Below are positions 49,100-61,306 of a stretch of 64,000 nucleotides of DNA, in pieces. The notes below the pieces were generated by a model that saw only the letters and a list, made by a program, of their open reading frames with translations, was not told the origin of the DNA and did no database searches. The translations under genes and the position numbers were made by a program. The stretch covers positions 122,314,493-122,378,492 of the forward strand of contig CM050448.1 of assembly GCA_027563935.2 (NCBI GenBank), written 5' to 3'. Numbering within the stretch: position 1 is the first letter of the stretch; each line of letters starts with the position of its first letter. The DNA is from Costus lasius. Taxonomy: Eukaryota; Streptophyta; Magnoliopsida; Zingiberales; Costaceae.

Positions 49100-49880
49100 A
49101 AACACATGCATCACTGAATCCACGGTTGGAAAAGGCAGCTCTCGTTTATCATAAGAATGGCCTTTTGCAACAAAAACTAGTAGTCAATCTAAATAATTCC
49201 ATTATGTAACAATTAATTTATATTTTATAAATTAATAAATTTATTAATTAACAATTTTATTATTTAATAATAATGAACAGTGGAGTTTTGGCTCTCTAGG
49301 TGCATTCCTAGTAGCCGTTGGGAACAAAGAGTTCATTTGATTGGATATTTTACATATTTGGATGAGCTCAAAGCATTGAAGTGCAAACCACCATGACCTA
49401 CCTTGAATATAGATGTAGTTAACATGTTCTGTACTGAAGTAATCTCATAATCTTTATCAAGTTGTACATATTAGAGGTGTGACTGCATGTATACTGATTT
49501 TTTTTAAATCAAGAAACTTAATCTTCGAGATATTTTGAGGTCATAAATGTTTAGAACATGAACAACAAGTATTGAAGCGTTTACACAAGCAGACTCAACA
49601 AAGTGCAGGTTATACTCATGCTCAGCTGGGTGCAATAACAAGCTGTGCGCAGGGAAGGTGGATTTGTGATAGGATTCAAAGATGAATCCTCCCTCAAGCC
49701 GTCGCGAGAATATTGTGCGAAGCACGCCCTAACAATAAGATACTAAACATTCGATGCCCTAACCCTAAACCATGGACCCTTATTTATACACTATCCTCCT
49801 TAGTGGGCCGGGTATAACATATTAACCCGGATCCGCTTTATTACACATCCACTACCACTATTGTGTCCGTAACAATTTAC
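49100..49880. other. Intergenic DNA with a possible minus-strand LTR
   Basis: Reading the minus strand from 49874 gives TGTTACGGACACAATAG, then a TATA-like GTATAAATAAGG (about 49780-49791) and a CCCTAA-type leader. This suggests an LTR, but its other end and target duplication were not found. The minus frame 49504-49725 is unrecognised. Confidence 0.3.
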
Positions 49881-51160
49881 TACAGTAAATGACGAATTTA
49901 TGTAAACAACACAAATGTGTAGTTTTAAACAAAGCTACCAAAACAATGGATGTTAAACCCTAAACACTAGCATAAATAATTATGGGAATCAATTCTTACT
50001 AAATATAAGTATGATCACATTGCAATTAGTTTCAAGAATGCTGTGATGCTAGCTGTGTTACTGAAATTAATAAAAACAATTTATGGTTAAGTCGATGAGA
50101 GCAGAACTCAAGTGGTGATTATATGAGAGTTTAATTATCAGTTTTCTATTATATGAGAGTTTAATTATCAGTTTTAAATAGAAAGTAAACACTAGAGCTC
50201 AGAAACCTTCTTGTGTAAACATAATTGTTATAAATGGTGCAATTAAACAACCGGTTGAAAACGATATAAAAGAACTTTCTAATACACTACATTTATTCAT
50301 AACACTAATCAAAATGTTCTGAAGGTGTGGTTTTATGGAGGGACAGTTTCCAGAGATTTTGAATCTTGTGATTTCGGAGGTCCTGTTAATTCTTTTTTAC
50401 TTCAAAGCTACTAAGCTTCAACTGCAACTACAGGAATGCGTACACATAAAAAATCTACTCTTATAAGAATTTTAAATCACATTCTTGAGTTTCTGTCTCA
50501 TCCTGCAACCAAAAACAAGACTGGTACCAGGTATGGAGCAAGATGTTATACACTATGTCCAACTATCTTTTGGTTCAAATCCTGACATCACCGGACAAAC
50601 TGGACTACGTACAAATAGCTTGTGTCATATATCTACTGACTTTTGAGTAAAATAACTTTGCGTTGATAATAACCCTCAATACTTAATTAAGCCTCTTGCA
50701 TAAACACTAGCTTTAGTAAAGGCAAATTTGAAAGCTTTGTATTCATTTTTCTAAAGCCTTTTGTCGAAGGGCTACTTTCTAAGGATTATTTATTGAGGTC
50801 TCTCTCTTTAAGTCATCTTATGAGAGCTTCCTCTCGAGGATTCACTTCTGGGAGCTATCTTCCAAGGGCATTCTTTGCGGAACTGTCTCCTTAGAACTTT
50901 CTTCACTCATTTGTGAAAGCTATCTCTTTGAGAAATCTATATTCCCATGGGCTCTCGAACTTTGGAGCTATTTTCCTCAAGAGTTTAATTCTAATAAAAT
51001 AACGAACAAAATGCCTTTGATACATATAAGGAAACGAAATCTACTCTATCATCAAAGTTTGAGAGCAAATCATCATAATCATAGCAATGCTACAAAGGAT
51101 ATGACACCAAAAATTTCTTGATGTATCCTTATCCAATCTTAGGATGACAATGGTGAAGAG
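49880..51160. other. Intergenic DNA, degenerate short repeats only
   Basis: A 32 bp tandem pair (TTATATGAGAGTTTAATTAT) lies at about 50117-50180. Degenerate ~28 bp iterations with GGAGCTATCTTCC and CTCTCGAGG motifs lie at about 50740-50990. No gene. Confidence 0.45.
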
Positions 51161-51165
51161 ACAAA

Positions 51166-51586
51166 GGCCCCGTTTGGCCTAGCTTTTGGAGCTGCTTATG
51201 ATGTTGCGGCCAGCAGAAATCAAGAAGCTGAGGTGTTTGGCCCTGCAGCTTCTCTGTTCCAAACCACAAATAGCTGCTTTTCTGAGAAGCAAGGGTGAAG
51301 CTACTTCTCTGGCCCCCACCTGCTTATGCTTAATTGTAATAATAATTTTTTAATAGTATAACTTATAATATTTCTAATAAATATCTTAATTATAGTTAAC
51401 AATAAATTTAATCATATAATTTTTATCTTAGTAATTTTTTTAATAAAAACTTATTTATTATAAATAGAATAACCTAGCTATAAGCTGTGTATTCAAACAC
51501 CCTCAAACTTCTTCAGTCAGCACTTCTTCGACCAGCACTTCTTCAACCAGCAAAAGCTACAAGCAGAAGCTAGGCCAAACGGAGCC
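51166..51586. mobile_element. Tourist-like MITE
   Basis: Terminal inverted repeats GGCCCCGTTTGGCCTAGCTT (left) and GGCTCCGTTTGGCCTAGCTT (right end reversed) differ at one of 20. AAA flanks both sides (51163-51165, 51587-51589). The first 12 bases equal those of the PIF/Harbinger element at 52457. Subterminal CAACCAGCAAAAGCT motifs match the 24.15 kb MITE. Confidence 0.8.
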
Positions 51587-51959
51587 AAAGACTCTAAACT
51601 TGCCAAAGAATGTATGACTAGCTACAAATACAAACCAAATGAAACAGTAAAGATTACACAGGTCTGCAATATGCAATTAACAAAATGCATGCCAAGGAGA
51701 AAAAAGGGACTGCTTTACATGAACAAATAGGTTAAAAAAATTATTTGATATTTTTGGGATTACAAGACCAAAAAATTTCTGATTTCTGATACTACTGTAC
51801 CATCTACGGGTGGGTAAAATTTATGCTGTTTTTTTATGTTTAAAAGTAAATCCCTGCATTATTCATTCCTGATTAATTGTTCTACCCACTAAATTTCTGA
51901 TTTGCGACTATCACAAGTCATTGTTTTGCAATATGAAGTTCCAAAGAGAAAAATCTATG

Positions 51960-52180
51960 ACCACTCTAGGGGTTAAGAGTGCTAATATACGACCAATATG
52001 TGAACCCTTATGATTAGAGTGACAATCTATGACTCATGAATGGCCGCTACGGGTTAATGAGTAAACCCTAGGGGTTAGGGTGACAATCTCTGACCAATGA
52101 GTAAACCCAAGGGGTTTGGGTGATAATCAATGACCAATGAGTGAATCGTAGGAGTTAGGGTGATAATTTTAACCATGAGT
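51960..52180. repeat. Degenerate ~50 bp tandem repeat
   Basis: Four or so units with CTAGGGGTTAGGGTGACAATC and GACCAATGAGTAAACC-like segments. No coding sense. The GGGGTTAGGGT parts are not telomeric arrays. Confidence 0.6.
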
Positions 52181-52639
52181 GAGTACTATTAAACTAGATT
52201 CATTCTTTAAAATAAAAATAAATATAATAGAACTATCTAACTATCTCCATCATGCTCCCCAAACCCTAAACACTCTTATAACTTGATCATACATTTGTTG
52301 CCTCCTTCCCCAATTCACTAGATTAATGCAACTACAACATTCTATAACGTTCTTATAGTTCAATCTTGAACTATTCCCTCATGCAGAAAATTGAAACTAT
52401 GAACTTCCCTACAATCGACCTCCCATGCACCGACCTCCATGCTCTAGTCATCCTATGGCCCCGTTTGGAGGCCGCTGCCCGCCCGCGTTGGCGTTTGCGG
52501 GCAGCCAAAAGTCGCCGTTCAACCCGTTTGACGCCCAGCTTCTTAGTTGAAAACTGAGAAGCTCCACTGTTTACGGGAAGCCGTCCCACCCCAGCTTTCG
52601 GAAAAATTAAAAGCGCTGCCTAGCTACAGTGCTCGCGAG

Positions 52640-53415
52640 TCTTTTTCTCCTTCGTCTTCGCAGCACCCCTTCGTCCTTGCCTCTGATCGTCGCCAGCTCC
52701 AATCGTCCCCAGCGCCGATCGTCGCGAGCTCCGAACGTCGCCAGCTCCGAACGTCGCCCGCTCCGATCGTTGCCCCCTTCGATCGCCCGCTCCGATCGCC
52801 CCGCTCCGATCTTCCAGATCCAGCCAGCATAAACCTCACCTCCGCCTCTAGCTGACGCCAATCGCCTCCAGCTGCCGCCGAGCTCCATCGCTAGCCTCTC
52901 CAGTTGCCGCCGAGCTCCACCGCAGCTCCACCTTCCTCCGCCGATCTACACCGAGCTTCACCGCTAGGCTCTCCCGCTGCCGCCGAGCTCCACCGCAGCT
53001 CCACCTTCCTCCGCCGAGCTCCACTGCTAGCCTCTCCAGCTGCCGCCGAGCTCCACCGCAGCTCCACCTTCCTCCGCCGATCTATACCGAGCTTCACCGC
53101 TAGGCTCTCCCGCTGCCGCCGAGCTCCACCGCAGCTCCACCTTCCTCCGCCGAGCTCCATTGCTCGCTCCACCGCTAGCCTCTCCAACTGCCACCGAGCT
53201 ATCCTCTCCTAATCCACCTTCCTCCGCCGAGCTCCAGCTGCCACCGAGCTATCCTCTCCAGCAGCCTCTCCAGGTGCCACCGAGTTCCACCGCAGATCCA
53301 CCTTCCTCAGCCGAGCTCCAGCTGCCACCGCTAGCCTCTCCAGCTGCCACCGAGCTCCACCGCAGCTCCACCTTCCTCCGCCGAGCTCCACTGCTAGCTC
53401 CACCGCAGCTGCCAC
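52640..53415. repeat. GC-rich minisatellite in the PIF/Harbinger left end
   Basis: Iterated CCGCCGAGCTCCACCGCAGC and CCACCTTCCTCCGCCGA motifs. Core copies start near 52928, 53001, 53063 and 53136 (steps 73, 62, 73), so the higher-order unit is about 135 bp. A preceding part (52670-52810) iterates GCTCCGATCGTCGCC-like units. Open frames on both strands are compositional. Confidence 0.8.
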
Positions 53416-53702
53416 TTGTGAGTATTACTCAAGTTTGTTAGAATTTGTTGCAAGCCCTATGCAGATATGAGTTTGCAAGTAATTTAGATTCACATGTATC
53501 TATTCAATTCAAAGCACCATGATAACTAGTAGCTAAGGTAGCTCATTTGCTAATGTTAAGGTAGCTAAGTTTGCTAATGTGAACTAAATTGGTATAAATG
53601 TTAAGGTAGCTCATTTGCTAATGTTTCTAGTAGCTAAGTTTGATAATATTGAATATGTTTTAGTCCACATCCCTTTCTCATTAAATTGTACTCTTTTGGT
53701 CT

Positions 53703-54650
53703 ATGTTCAAGATTCAAATGTCAACTAAAGGTGGTAAAGCAGTTTGGAATATACAAACAACACAAAATTTTTGTGATGTTTGTATTGCTGCTATTGATAA
53801 AAACATGCGTCCTGGATCTCATTTCACCTCGAATGGATGGAAGTTTGTTGTTGAAAACTTCCAACAAATTAGTGGGCTACCATATGATCGAAAAGTATTA
53901 AAAAACAAATGGGATCAATTGAAATCTGACTGGAAGTTGTGGAAAGAGTTAAAGGGGAAAGAGACTGGACTAGGATGGGACTCAAGATTTGAAACAGTAG
54001 ATGCGACTCCAGATTGGTGGGCGAGTAAGATTGCGGTATGTACTTAGGTTATTATTAAATTTTTATCAAATGTAATCAAATCAATTTTTAATCCAATGTA
54101 AATGTAGGTGAATAAAGATTATGCAAAATTTTGAAACAAAGGTATTCATCGTGACATTGAAACCAAGTTGGATACGATGTTTGGAGATACAATAGCAACC
54201 GGTAAGTATACATTTACACCAGAAATGCATGAAGAATCTGCTGCAGACTTGGGTGTAAATGAAGAAATCGATGTGCCCATTTCTGATACTAATGAATCAG
54301 TGCATGTTGCTACAAGCTCTCGACCAAGTAGTGGTAGTCAACGGGGAAAAAGGAAGAATGTAGGTGCATCACTGATGAGGGATAATATTATTGAAATGAG
54401 AGATTTTATTCAACAAAGAAAGAATATTGAAGCTCGGCTAGCAGATGCTCCTGGATGTACTCTGGACGAGATACTGGAGGATGTATTGACTCTTCCTAGT
54501 GTAGATGGTACTTCTGAGATATATTTTTTCGCTTGTGCTTTATTCAGGGACCAACGAAATAGAGCAGTGTGGAAAAATCTGAAGATAGTTGATCAAAAGA
54601 TGGGATGGTTGGCATATATGCAACGTTCCATAGTAAATTTCTTCCCATAG
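53703..54650 (+). pseudogene. PIF/Harbinger SANT/Myb-like protein gene, one premature stop
   Basis: Partner gene of plant Harbinger transposases, a DNA-binding helper needed with the transposase. Exon 1 is 53703-54035 (start at 53703, or 53718 reading MSTKGGKAVWN) and exon 2 is 54108-54650, with GT/AG borders. The SANT-like part has FCDVCIAAIDKNMRPGSHFT, then LKNKWDQLKSDWKLWKEL and TPDWWASKIA, as in the family. Exon 2 ends with a domain containing CTLDEILEDVLTL and NFFP. A single in-frame TGA lies at 54132-54134, where relatives usually have an arginine codon, consistent with a CGA to TGA change. The rest is open, so the break is recent. Same strand, about 240 bp upstream of the transposase. 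Confidence 0.8.
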
Positions 54651-54891
54651 GCTGCATCTATATATGTTGGTAACTAGACTTGTGTTCTTTTGAATTCTAG
54701 TATAAACTTGTAATATGTTTGGATGCTTATGTGTTGATCACATTCACTGTTGGATGTTTGTCCTTAAATTCTACTCTGTTGAATGTTTGCCCTTAATTTT
54801 TATTACTATCTGTTCTACTCTACTTGTAATATGTGTTGGATGCTTGTGTACTTAAATTCTTGACAATGTCCATAATTTTTTGTTCCTAGAT

Positions 54892-56303
54892 ATGGCTGAT
54901 CATATACATGACAGTGCTGCTCCACAGGAGATTGATGCAGAAGAGTATATTGAAAATACAATGCATGACACTTTGATGCTGGTTCATTATAATAGTATTA
55001 TTGCACAGGAGTATTATTCAAAATATGTAGATAAGTCACCTTGTATGATGTCTGAGCATACAGGAATTAGATGGATGAGAGAGTTAATGGAAGGGGAGAG
55101 AGTTAATGGAAGGGAACACTGAAAGATGTAGGCGAATGATGCGAATGGATAAACATGATTTCAAACAATTATGTACTATTTTGGAGAATTCATATGGTCT
55201 AAAATCCTCAAACAATCTAACAATTCTTGAAAAAGTGGGTTTTTTTATTTTTGTATTAGCACAAGGTGCATCTAACAGACATACGCAAGAAAGATTTCAA
55301 CATTATGGTGAAACAATAAGTCGGATCTTTCATGAGGTGTTAAAATCAGTATGCAAGTATGCCAAGGTCTTGATACAACCCACAGATAGACAGTTTCGAG
55401 ATATTTCACCACAAATATTACATGATACTCGTTATTACCCTCATTTCAAGGTAAGTCTTTTGATTAAAATAGTATGATAGCTTATAGTATGTATTCTATT
55501 CTAAAATTTTGTTGTATTTTCATAGAATTGCATTGGAGCTATAGATGGAACACATATAGATGCAGTCGCACCTCTTAGTGATCAAGTTCGATTTATCGGA
55601 AGAAAGGGTCATCCAACTCAAAATGTCTTAGCTGTATGCACATTTGATATGAAATTCATATACGTACTCGCTGGATATGAAGGTTCTGCACATGATGCCC
55701 GAGTTCTTTCAAAAGCGATGAATTTGAACTTTCCCAAACCCCCAGTAGGTATAAATTTATTTTCATTTATACACGTTATAGTATAAACTTTCAAATTTAC
55801 AACCCTACATCACCAATAAGTACTAATTGAACTTTTTCGTAATATTTGTAGGAAAGTATTACTTAGTTGATGCTGGATACTCACAAACGAGTGGGTTTCT
55901 TGGACCTTATAGAGGGGTGAGATATCATCTTCAAGAATACCAACAAGGACATCCACCACAAGGACTTAAGGAAGTATTTAATAAATCTCATTCATCTCTT
56001 AGAAGTTGTATTGAACGATGTTTTGGAGTATGGAAGAAGAGGTGGAACATATTACGTGACATGCCTGCATATGCATTTGAGACACAAGTCAAAATTGTAA
56101 TTACAACAATGGCCATCCATAATTTTATTAGGGAAAGAACAAACACTGATGACATTTTTCAAGAATTGGATGCTAATCCAGATCTTATCCCAACAGATGA
56201 TCATGAGGTAGATGAAGAGGATGCTGAAGATCAACATGTGTCTACGGAGATAGATCACCTTCGAAATCAGATTGCATTAAGTTTAATGAATTCACATGTG
56301 TAG
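54892..56303 (+). pseudogene. PIF/Harbinger DDE transposase gene (HARBI1/ALP1-like), frameshifted
   Basis: Exons: 54892-55450, 55526-55748, 55852-56303, with GT/AG borders and matching phases after the break. The N-terminus is MADHIHDSAAPQ, and a helix-turn-helix-like part follows (GFFIFVLAQGASNRHTQERF). The catalytic triad is visible: GAIDGTHI (first D), SAHDARVLS (second D) and SCIERCFGVWKKRW (E). The end is IALSLMNSHV. An exact 19 bp tandem duplication (55077-55095 and 55096-55114) shifts the frame in exon 1, so translation stops at 55122. Apart from that, no other stop was seen. Domain order and length fit plant PIF transposases. Confidence 0.85.
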
Positions 56304-56819
56304 CAAATATTTTATTGTATTGCTATTATATGAATGTGGTTACTTTGTACTCGTTGGATGTTGTGATATTTGGATGGTTTGTTATGTGGACTTAATTCTA
56401 CTATGTTATGATATTTAGATGGTTTGTTATGTGTGATTACAAGTATTTGTGATGAATTTTGGATAATTTTTTCTTGTCATGGTTGGATATTATTTTATGT
56501 ATTATGTATGCAGGGTTTCGCACTTAAAATATAGGGGAAACTCTTGCAATTTTTTTTTAATTTGTCCACTTTAAATTATATTTAGTTATATAATAGTCTA
56601 AAAATTATTTATTGTTGTGTAAAGTAATTTCAAATTTTACAAATAACTTAACAAAAATTTTCTTAATAGAACTGAACAGCACAGCACAGCAGCTCACAGT
56701 TGCTTATCAGACCAGTCAGACCAGCTAATGCACCCAAACAGCCTTAACTTTTCAGACCAGCTCTACTCAAACCAGCCACCAGCCAGAAGCTCCAGCCACC
56801 CCAAACCAGGCCTATGGTT

Positions 56820-58560
56820 GTTCTTTCTTCTTCCACTATGTTCTCTAACCACGTCAAAATTAAATTGGCCTATGGCACCAACACAATAGTATTATTGAAC
56901 TAGTGAAACTCAAGAGAATAGCAAAACCTAATTGACCGCAACATAAATGGCTACAATTAAAATTCATAAAAACAACTTCCTTTCTCCTCAATCAAGTCAA
57001 ATGCAGCTTTGTAATGGCCAGAGATGACTAAATACCACCAAATAGAAAACCATCAAGGTGTTACATCCATATTTTGGGAAAAAACAAATAAAAAAACTAG
57101 ATCTACTCTTCATTATAGTTTTATATTAATATCCAAGTCAAGCATGATGAATATCATACAACATCAGGAATGGGCTATGTCAATCCCAATAGCTTTTGAA
57201 TGTTTGTTTAGCTTCAGTAGCATGATAGTGTTTATACATGTATATATGTACTCTACGACTTGATATTAATAAACCTCTACTTTTCAACATTTTGATAAAT
57301 AAAAATTATTTAGCGAGCTTTAACTAAGAGGTCATGTCATTTAGGAAGAAAATTCACTAAATAGCTACTACCCTCCTCTATAAGGTAAATACTTTCTTGT
57401 TTTCCCCACATTAAGTACTAAAAACTCTTGAAACTAGTGGCTAAACATCAACTAATATAAATGTTATAGTTTACAAAGCCAATAGATAGAAAGGAAAGGT
57501 TAAGCTCTTATTCGAAATCAGAGTCAAAATGAAGGTGACATCTAAGTAAGAAGACCTGAAGAATAACTTGTGCTAAAACTTTTAAGGCATGGACAAGATG
57601 TACAGACAAACCAGGTAAACTAAGGGCATGAAAGAAAAAGCCCAAATAAGATTATATTATTAAGAAATATTAATTCCAATGTGCAAGCAACCCTAGATTG
57701 GGCTTAGATGCGTTGGTATTACTTCAATCATAATTAGTTTTTTTTTTATTTTTCTACAAAAATATATTCTTTAAGGAATTTGACCCTTCAGTTACAAATA
57801 ATATTTACTTTATAAAAGAAAAAGTAAATAGAATGGAAAAGTTGAGATTAAATAAGAGAATGCAAAACTAAAAGTTTGACTATGGTCAGCCCATGACAAG
57901 CGGGTCCAATGAACACCGTCTTTAGAGATTGTGAAAGCCAGAGATTAAATAAAAAGAAGCCAATCGTTGTTAATCAAATCAGACAGAAAGATACAGACAT
58001 TCTTTTAAGAGCCATCATTCGTTCACAGAAAGTTACATGCATTTCATTATCCTCACTAAACCATGTAAAAAAGCATAATACAGTTATTATAATATTCAAT
58101 GATTCTTTGAAGTTTGAATATTGAAATTTTGATTAACATATTTGAATGAACAGTTACGAAGAAGTTGGGTTCTATAGTTGCACATTCAAATTTCTTGGTT
58201 TTATTTGTTCAATACCCAAAAAGATGAGTTCGTACACTAGTTGTTTCTGGATAGGTTTAAGTTTTCTCATAACAATATCCAGATCAATTTGATTGTTGAA
58301 ATTTAAGTAAAGAAACGCAATAAAGACATCAATAAGGTGAACCCGTTAAATAAGACCTTCTAGTAAATATTTAACTCCACAGAAAATAATTCTTATCAGA
58401 ATTCCACATTATATATATTTGTCAATTAAAGTCAAAAGGTAGAGAAAAATACATACCAAGCCCCAAGTTTCTTCTTCATGAAAGCAGAATATGGTTAAGA
58501 AAAGAAAACAAACCGAAGAAATCTAGGAGAAAATGGTACATACCTTTTAATAGTTCAGAC
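56820..58560. other. Intergenic DNA, nothing recognised
   Basis: AT-rich DNA between the Harbinger element and the NKAP-like gene. Short frames have no family likeness. The last 100-200 bp may include the NKAP 3' leader region. Confidence 0.4.
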
Positions 58561-58592
58561 TAAGCAAACAGCCAAACACCAAAGAGTTGGAT

Positions 58593-59624
58593 TCAATCAT
58601 CAGTAGCACCAGATGCCTGGGGCGCAAACGGGTCATGAGACGGGCCCATGTCTGAACCAATATGACGCTGAACCAGCTTCTGCAAGTCAGCCATCACCTT
58701 ATGCTCCCTCTTTGCCTTCTCTTCATAGTTGAACATTGCAAGTGCCCTCTTATCTTCAGCACTGTAAACCTGGTTTTCCTTTCGGATACGAATAGCATTC
58801 ATCCTCTGGTGTCTGCTTCCACTCATTACATATCCTAAGTTCTCAAACTTCTGTATCTCCTCAGCGGATAACCCGACCTCTCCTCTCCTTGGAATACGCT
58901 TTCCTTGCTGCACATACTGGGCAATGGCATCACCTTCTCCAGGCCTCAGAGCACCACCATAGCTTATATGACCCTCAGCACGTGGGAGAGGCGCTGGCCC
59001 TACCATAGGCTCATTGTCTAAAGAAGGCTTCTTCTGTGATTCGATCATCTCCATGAACTTGAGTGCCTCCGGATCAATCTCTATCGTCTTAGCATCAGCA
59101 GGCCTTGCATCTGAGTCTGAATCCGAACATTCATCAGAAACCTTGGAACGCTTCTTTTTAGTTCTCTCCCTTCCACTCCTCCGCCGCCGCCTTCTGGACG
59201 GAGGCGGGCTCTTTGATGAATCGTCCGATTCGGAGCTCTCACTCCGATCCCTTCCGCCTTTCGCCACAGTTTTCATCTCCTCATTGAGAGGTGCATCAAG
59301 CGCGCCATCGGGCTCGTCGAATGGTTCGAATTGCTCCTCGCTTCTTGGAGGACTGGGAGTAACCCTCCAGATGCAATTCCTGAGCTTCTTCCGCAGCTTC
59401 TGGCGCTTGATGCACCGGTACTCGAAGTAGCGCAGACCCTTGAGCTCCTCGTCGGAATCATTGTCTCTGCGGCCCAGAGGCTTACTTTCCGACCGACGAC
59501 GGTCATCGCCTCGGCGGTAACTAGGGCTACTCGAACGGGGTGGAGGGGTGCTGCGGCAGCCCCCGTTGCCGCCGTAATCGTCGGAGAGGGTGGGCGAAAA
59601 CCTAGATCGGGCAGCAAGGCCCAT
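58593..59624 (-). CDS. NKAP: NKAP-family nuclear protein, single exon
   Basis: NKAP proteins are nuclear, spliceosome-associated and transcription-linked factors. The exact plant role is less clear. The frame codes for 343 residues. Residues 1-55 are rich in S, R and P. Residues 62-92 form the basic block [20 protein letters not shown], conserved in plant members. Residues 95-135 are acidic, and 143-161 is a basic nuclear-localisation-like run with serine-rich flanks. The conserved NKAP C-terminal domain spans about 219-322 ([58 protein letters not shown]). The start at 59624 is the first ATG in a frame open well upstream. The gene is intronless and GC-richer than its surroundings. Nothing looks broken. 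A copy of its leader occurs at 45.85 kb. Confidence 0.9.
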   Translation of the reverse strand: MGLAARSRFSPTLSDDYGGNGGCRSTPPPRSSSPSYRRGDDRRRSESKPLGRRDNDSDEELKGLRYFEYRCIKRQKLRKKLRNCIWRVTPSPPRSEEQFEPFDEPDGALDAPLNEEMKTVAKGGRDRSESSESDDSSKSPPPSRRRRRRSGRERTKKKRSKVSDECSDSDSDARPADAKTIEIDPEALKFMEMIESQKKPSLDNEPMVGPAPLPRAEGHISYGGALRPGEGDAIAQYVQQGKRIPRRGEVGLSAEEIQKFENLGYVMSGSRHQRMNAIRIRKENQVYSAEDKRALAMFNYEEKAKREHKVMADLQKLVQRHIGSDMGPSHDPFAPQASGATDD

Positions 59625-59784
59625 CGATGGGTTTGGGTGAACGCAGGAGTATCATACCACATCCGTTGTACTTAATAAAATTAATCAAAAGTCATACATA
59701 CTTAGATTATAAAATAAGTTAGGCTTATATTATTGTATCACATGCTTAATCAAAAAAATTATAATATTTCGTTATCCATCACGG

Positions 59785-60030
59785 ATTGTGCGAAGAGTTA
59801 TCCCGCTCTCCTTCCGAGCTCACCGCATCATCCGGCGAGTGCATTGCCCCCTCCATTTCTGCTCCCCATCCCCTGCAACAGTTGCAGAAGTTCCACGTTG
59901 CTCGGCTCCACCTCCATCTCCGTTCTAGCATCTGCTCCACTTCCGGGCCATGGCACCTCCGGCCCGGAACGCCCGTCCGCTTCGCGCCGCCTCCACATCA
60001 TGCTTAGTCCCACTTCTTGGATTACCAAGA
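59785..60030. other. GC-rich fragment of unknown origin
   Basis: A short GC-rich island in AT-rich DNA. The minus-strand frame contains MEVEPSNVELLQLLQGMGSR, which looks protein-like, but it is only 66 codons and its family is not known to me. It could be a gene fragment or the NKAP promoter-side CpG-rich DNA. Confidence 0.3.
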
Positions 60031-60059
60031 CAAGATTTAGTGCGGCATAATTGCTATGG

Positions 60060-61290
60060 ACGTTTCACTCATCCTATTAGGAAAACCCTAGTTACTTAAC
60101 CTTGAAGCAATATCATCTGCTAAACCTTGAAGCAGATTAAACACAAATTTTATAGAAATATCATCTGCTAAACCTTGAAGCAATATAAGGATGCGATATT
60201 GACCCGGCCATTTCATTGAAATTCAAGGAGCTGCAAGTCAGCGCTCTTGTTGTGAGCTGAATTAATTTAATTTTGTGATGGTATATGCTTGAGCACAAGG
60301 TCAGCAAGTGGTGGCGACGTAGCAGAGCTGGTAGAAAGAAGGAGCTTAGCCAAGTTCAACCTTGAAAGCCCAACTGCGTCCATTTCAATGCAGTTGGGAA
60401 GATTGTTGGTTGCTTTGACTTATATAAATTTGATGAAAGCGAGGCCAAAATTATAATATTGGCATTCAAGCCGTCGCCTAAGTACTCAAATGAAACATTC
60501 TACTGTCTTAGTAAAAGTATGATGAGAGCCATGGCAAAAGCAGAAACTGAATAAAATAGATAAAAGCAAAATCCATAATCACATATATTACCCAAGGAGC
60601 ACAAGTGGAAGAATACGGTGGTATTGGCACAAAAGAGAAGCCTCTTTTTAGGATTGGCAATATGGAATGATTCTTCGTGGCCAGTGAGCTGCTTTCAGAA
60701 TTCAAATATACTAGAGGTAGTTTTGTTGTGATGGCTAAAATTGTTAAACAGCTGAATAAGTTTCTAAGAAATCAATTGCATGATTCTCTAAATCCTCCAT
60801 TCACAATAGAGCAAAGTCCAAAACATGTAGGTCACTCTTGGAGCAATATAGAGCTACAAAGTCCAACATATAATTCATTTGAGAGAATTTTTATTAACTG
60901 AGCATGATGCATTAGTTCATCAAGAAGAACTCTGATCAGAAGAGATCGACATGTAGATATACTAAGTAGTGTACAAGCAAAATATTGTAATGTTCTAACT
61001 TTTTTATCTCGCATTGGTATAGAATATGCAAATTGATTTGATCTATGCTCATGTCAAGCTCGCCATATGAGAAGTTCAAGTAGTCAAATCATAGCACTTT
61101 GCACAAATGTACATCCCACTCTTGAGGGTGAGCACTAACATACACATTCACTCATTCATTATTATACTAATAAAACTATGGTACTCATACATAGTCTTGG
61201 ATTGGCTTTCTGAAATCAAAGTAATAAGAGACTAGAACAAATCTTTATTTGTGCATAAAAAGTAAGAGAAAGAAGTAAATATCTTCTTAA
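60060..61290. other. Intergenic DNA, nothing recognised
   Basis: A short iterated CTGCTAAACCTTGAAGCA motif lies at about 60110-60185. A plus frame at 60677-60901 has no known likeness. Confidence 0.35.
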
Positions 61291-61306
61291 TTATTATGTT
61301 ACTCTT

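Larger units (their letters stand above)
52457..56812 (+). mobile_element. Full-length PIF/Harbinger DNA transposon
   Basis: About 4.36 kb. The ends GGCCCCGTTTGG (52457-52468) and GGCCTGGTTTGG (reverse complement of 56801-56812) match at 10 of 12 and are flanked by TAT on both sides (52454-52456, 56813-56815). This is a 3 bp duplication, although PIF elements normally prefer TTA/TAA. It contains a GC-rich minisatellite near the left end, a SANT-like gene and a DDE transposase gene in the same orientation. Both genes carry disabling changes, so the element is probably non-autonomous now. Confidence 0.85.

Noticed and set aside
50560..50600. tRNA-like T-arm (GGTTCAAATCC)
   Set aside because: The rest of a cloverleaf cannot be drawn around it.
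52547..53441. Several S/P-rich open frames
   Set aside because: They follow the GC minisatellite in the Harbinger left end and exist in several frames at once.
58593..59624. NKAP-like gene as a processed retrocopy
   Set aside because: No poly-A tail or flanking duplication was noted, and plant members may be naturally intronless, so the lack of introns is not enough evidence.
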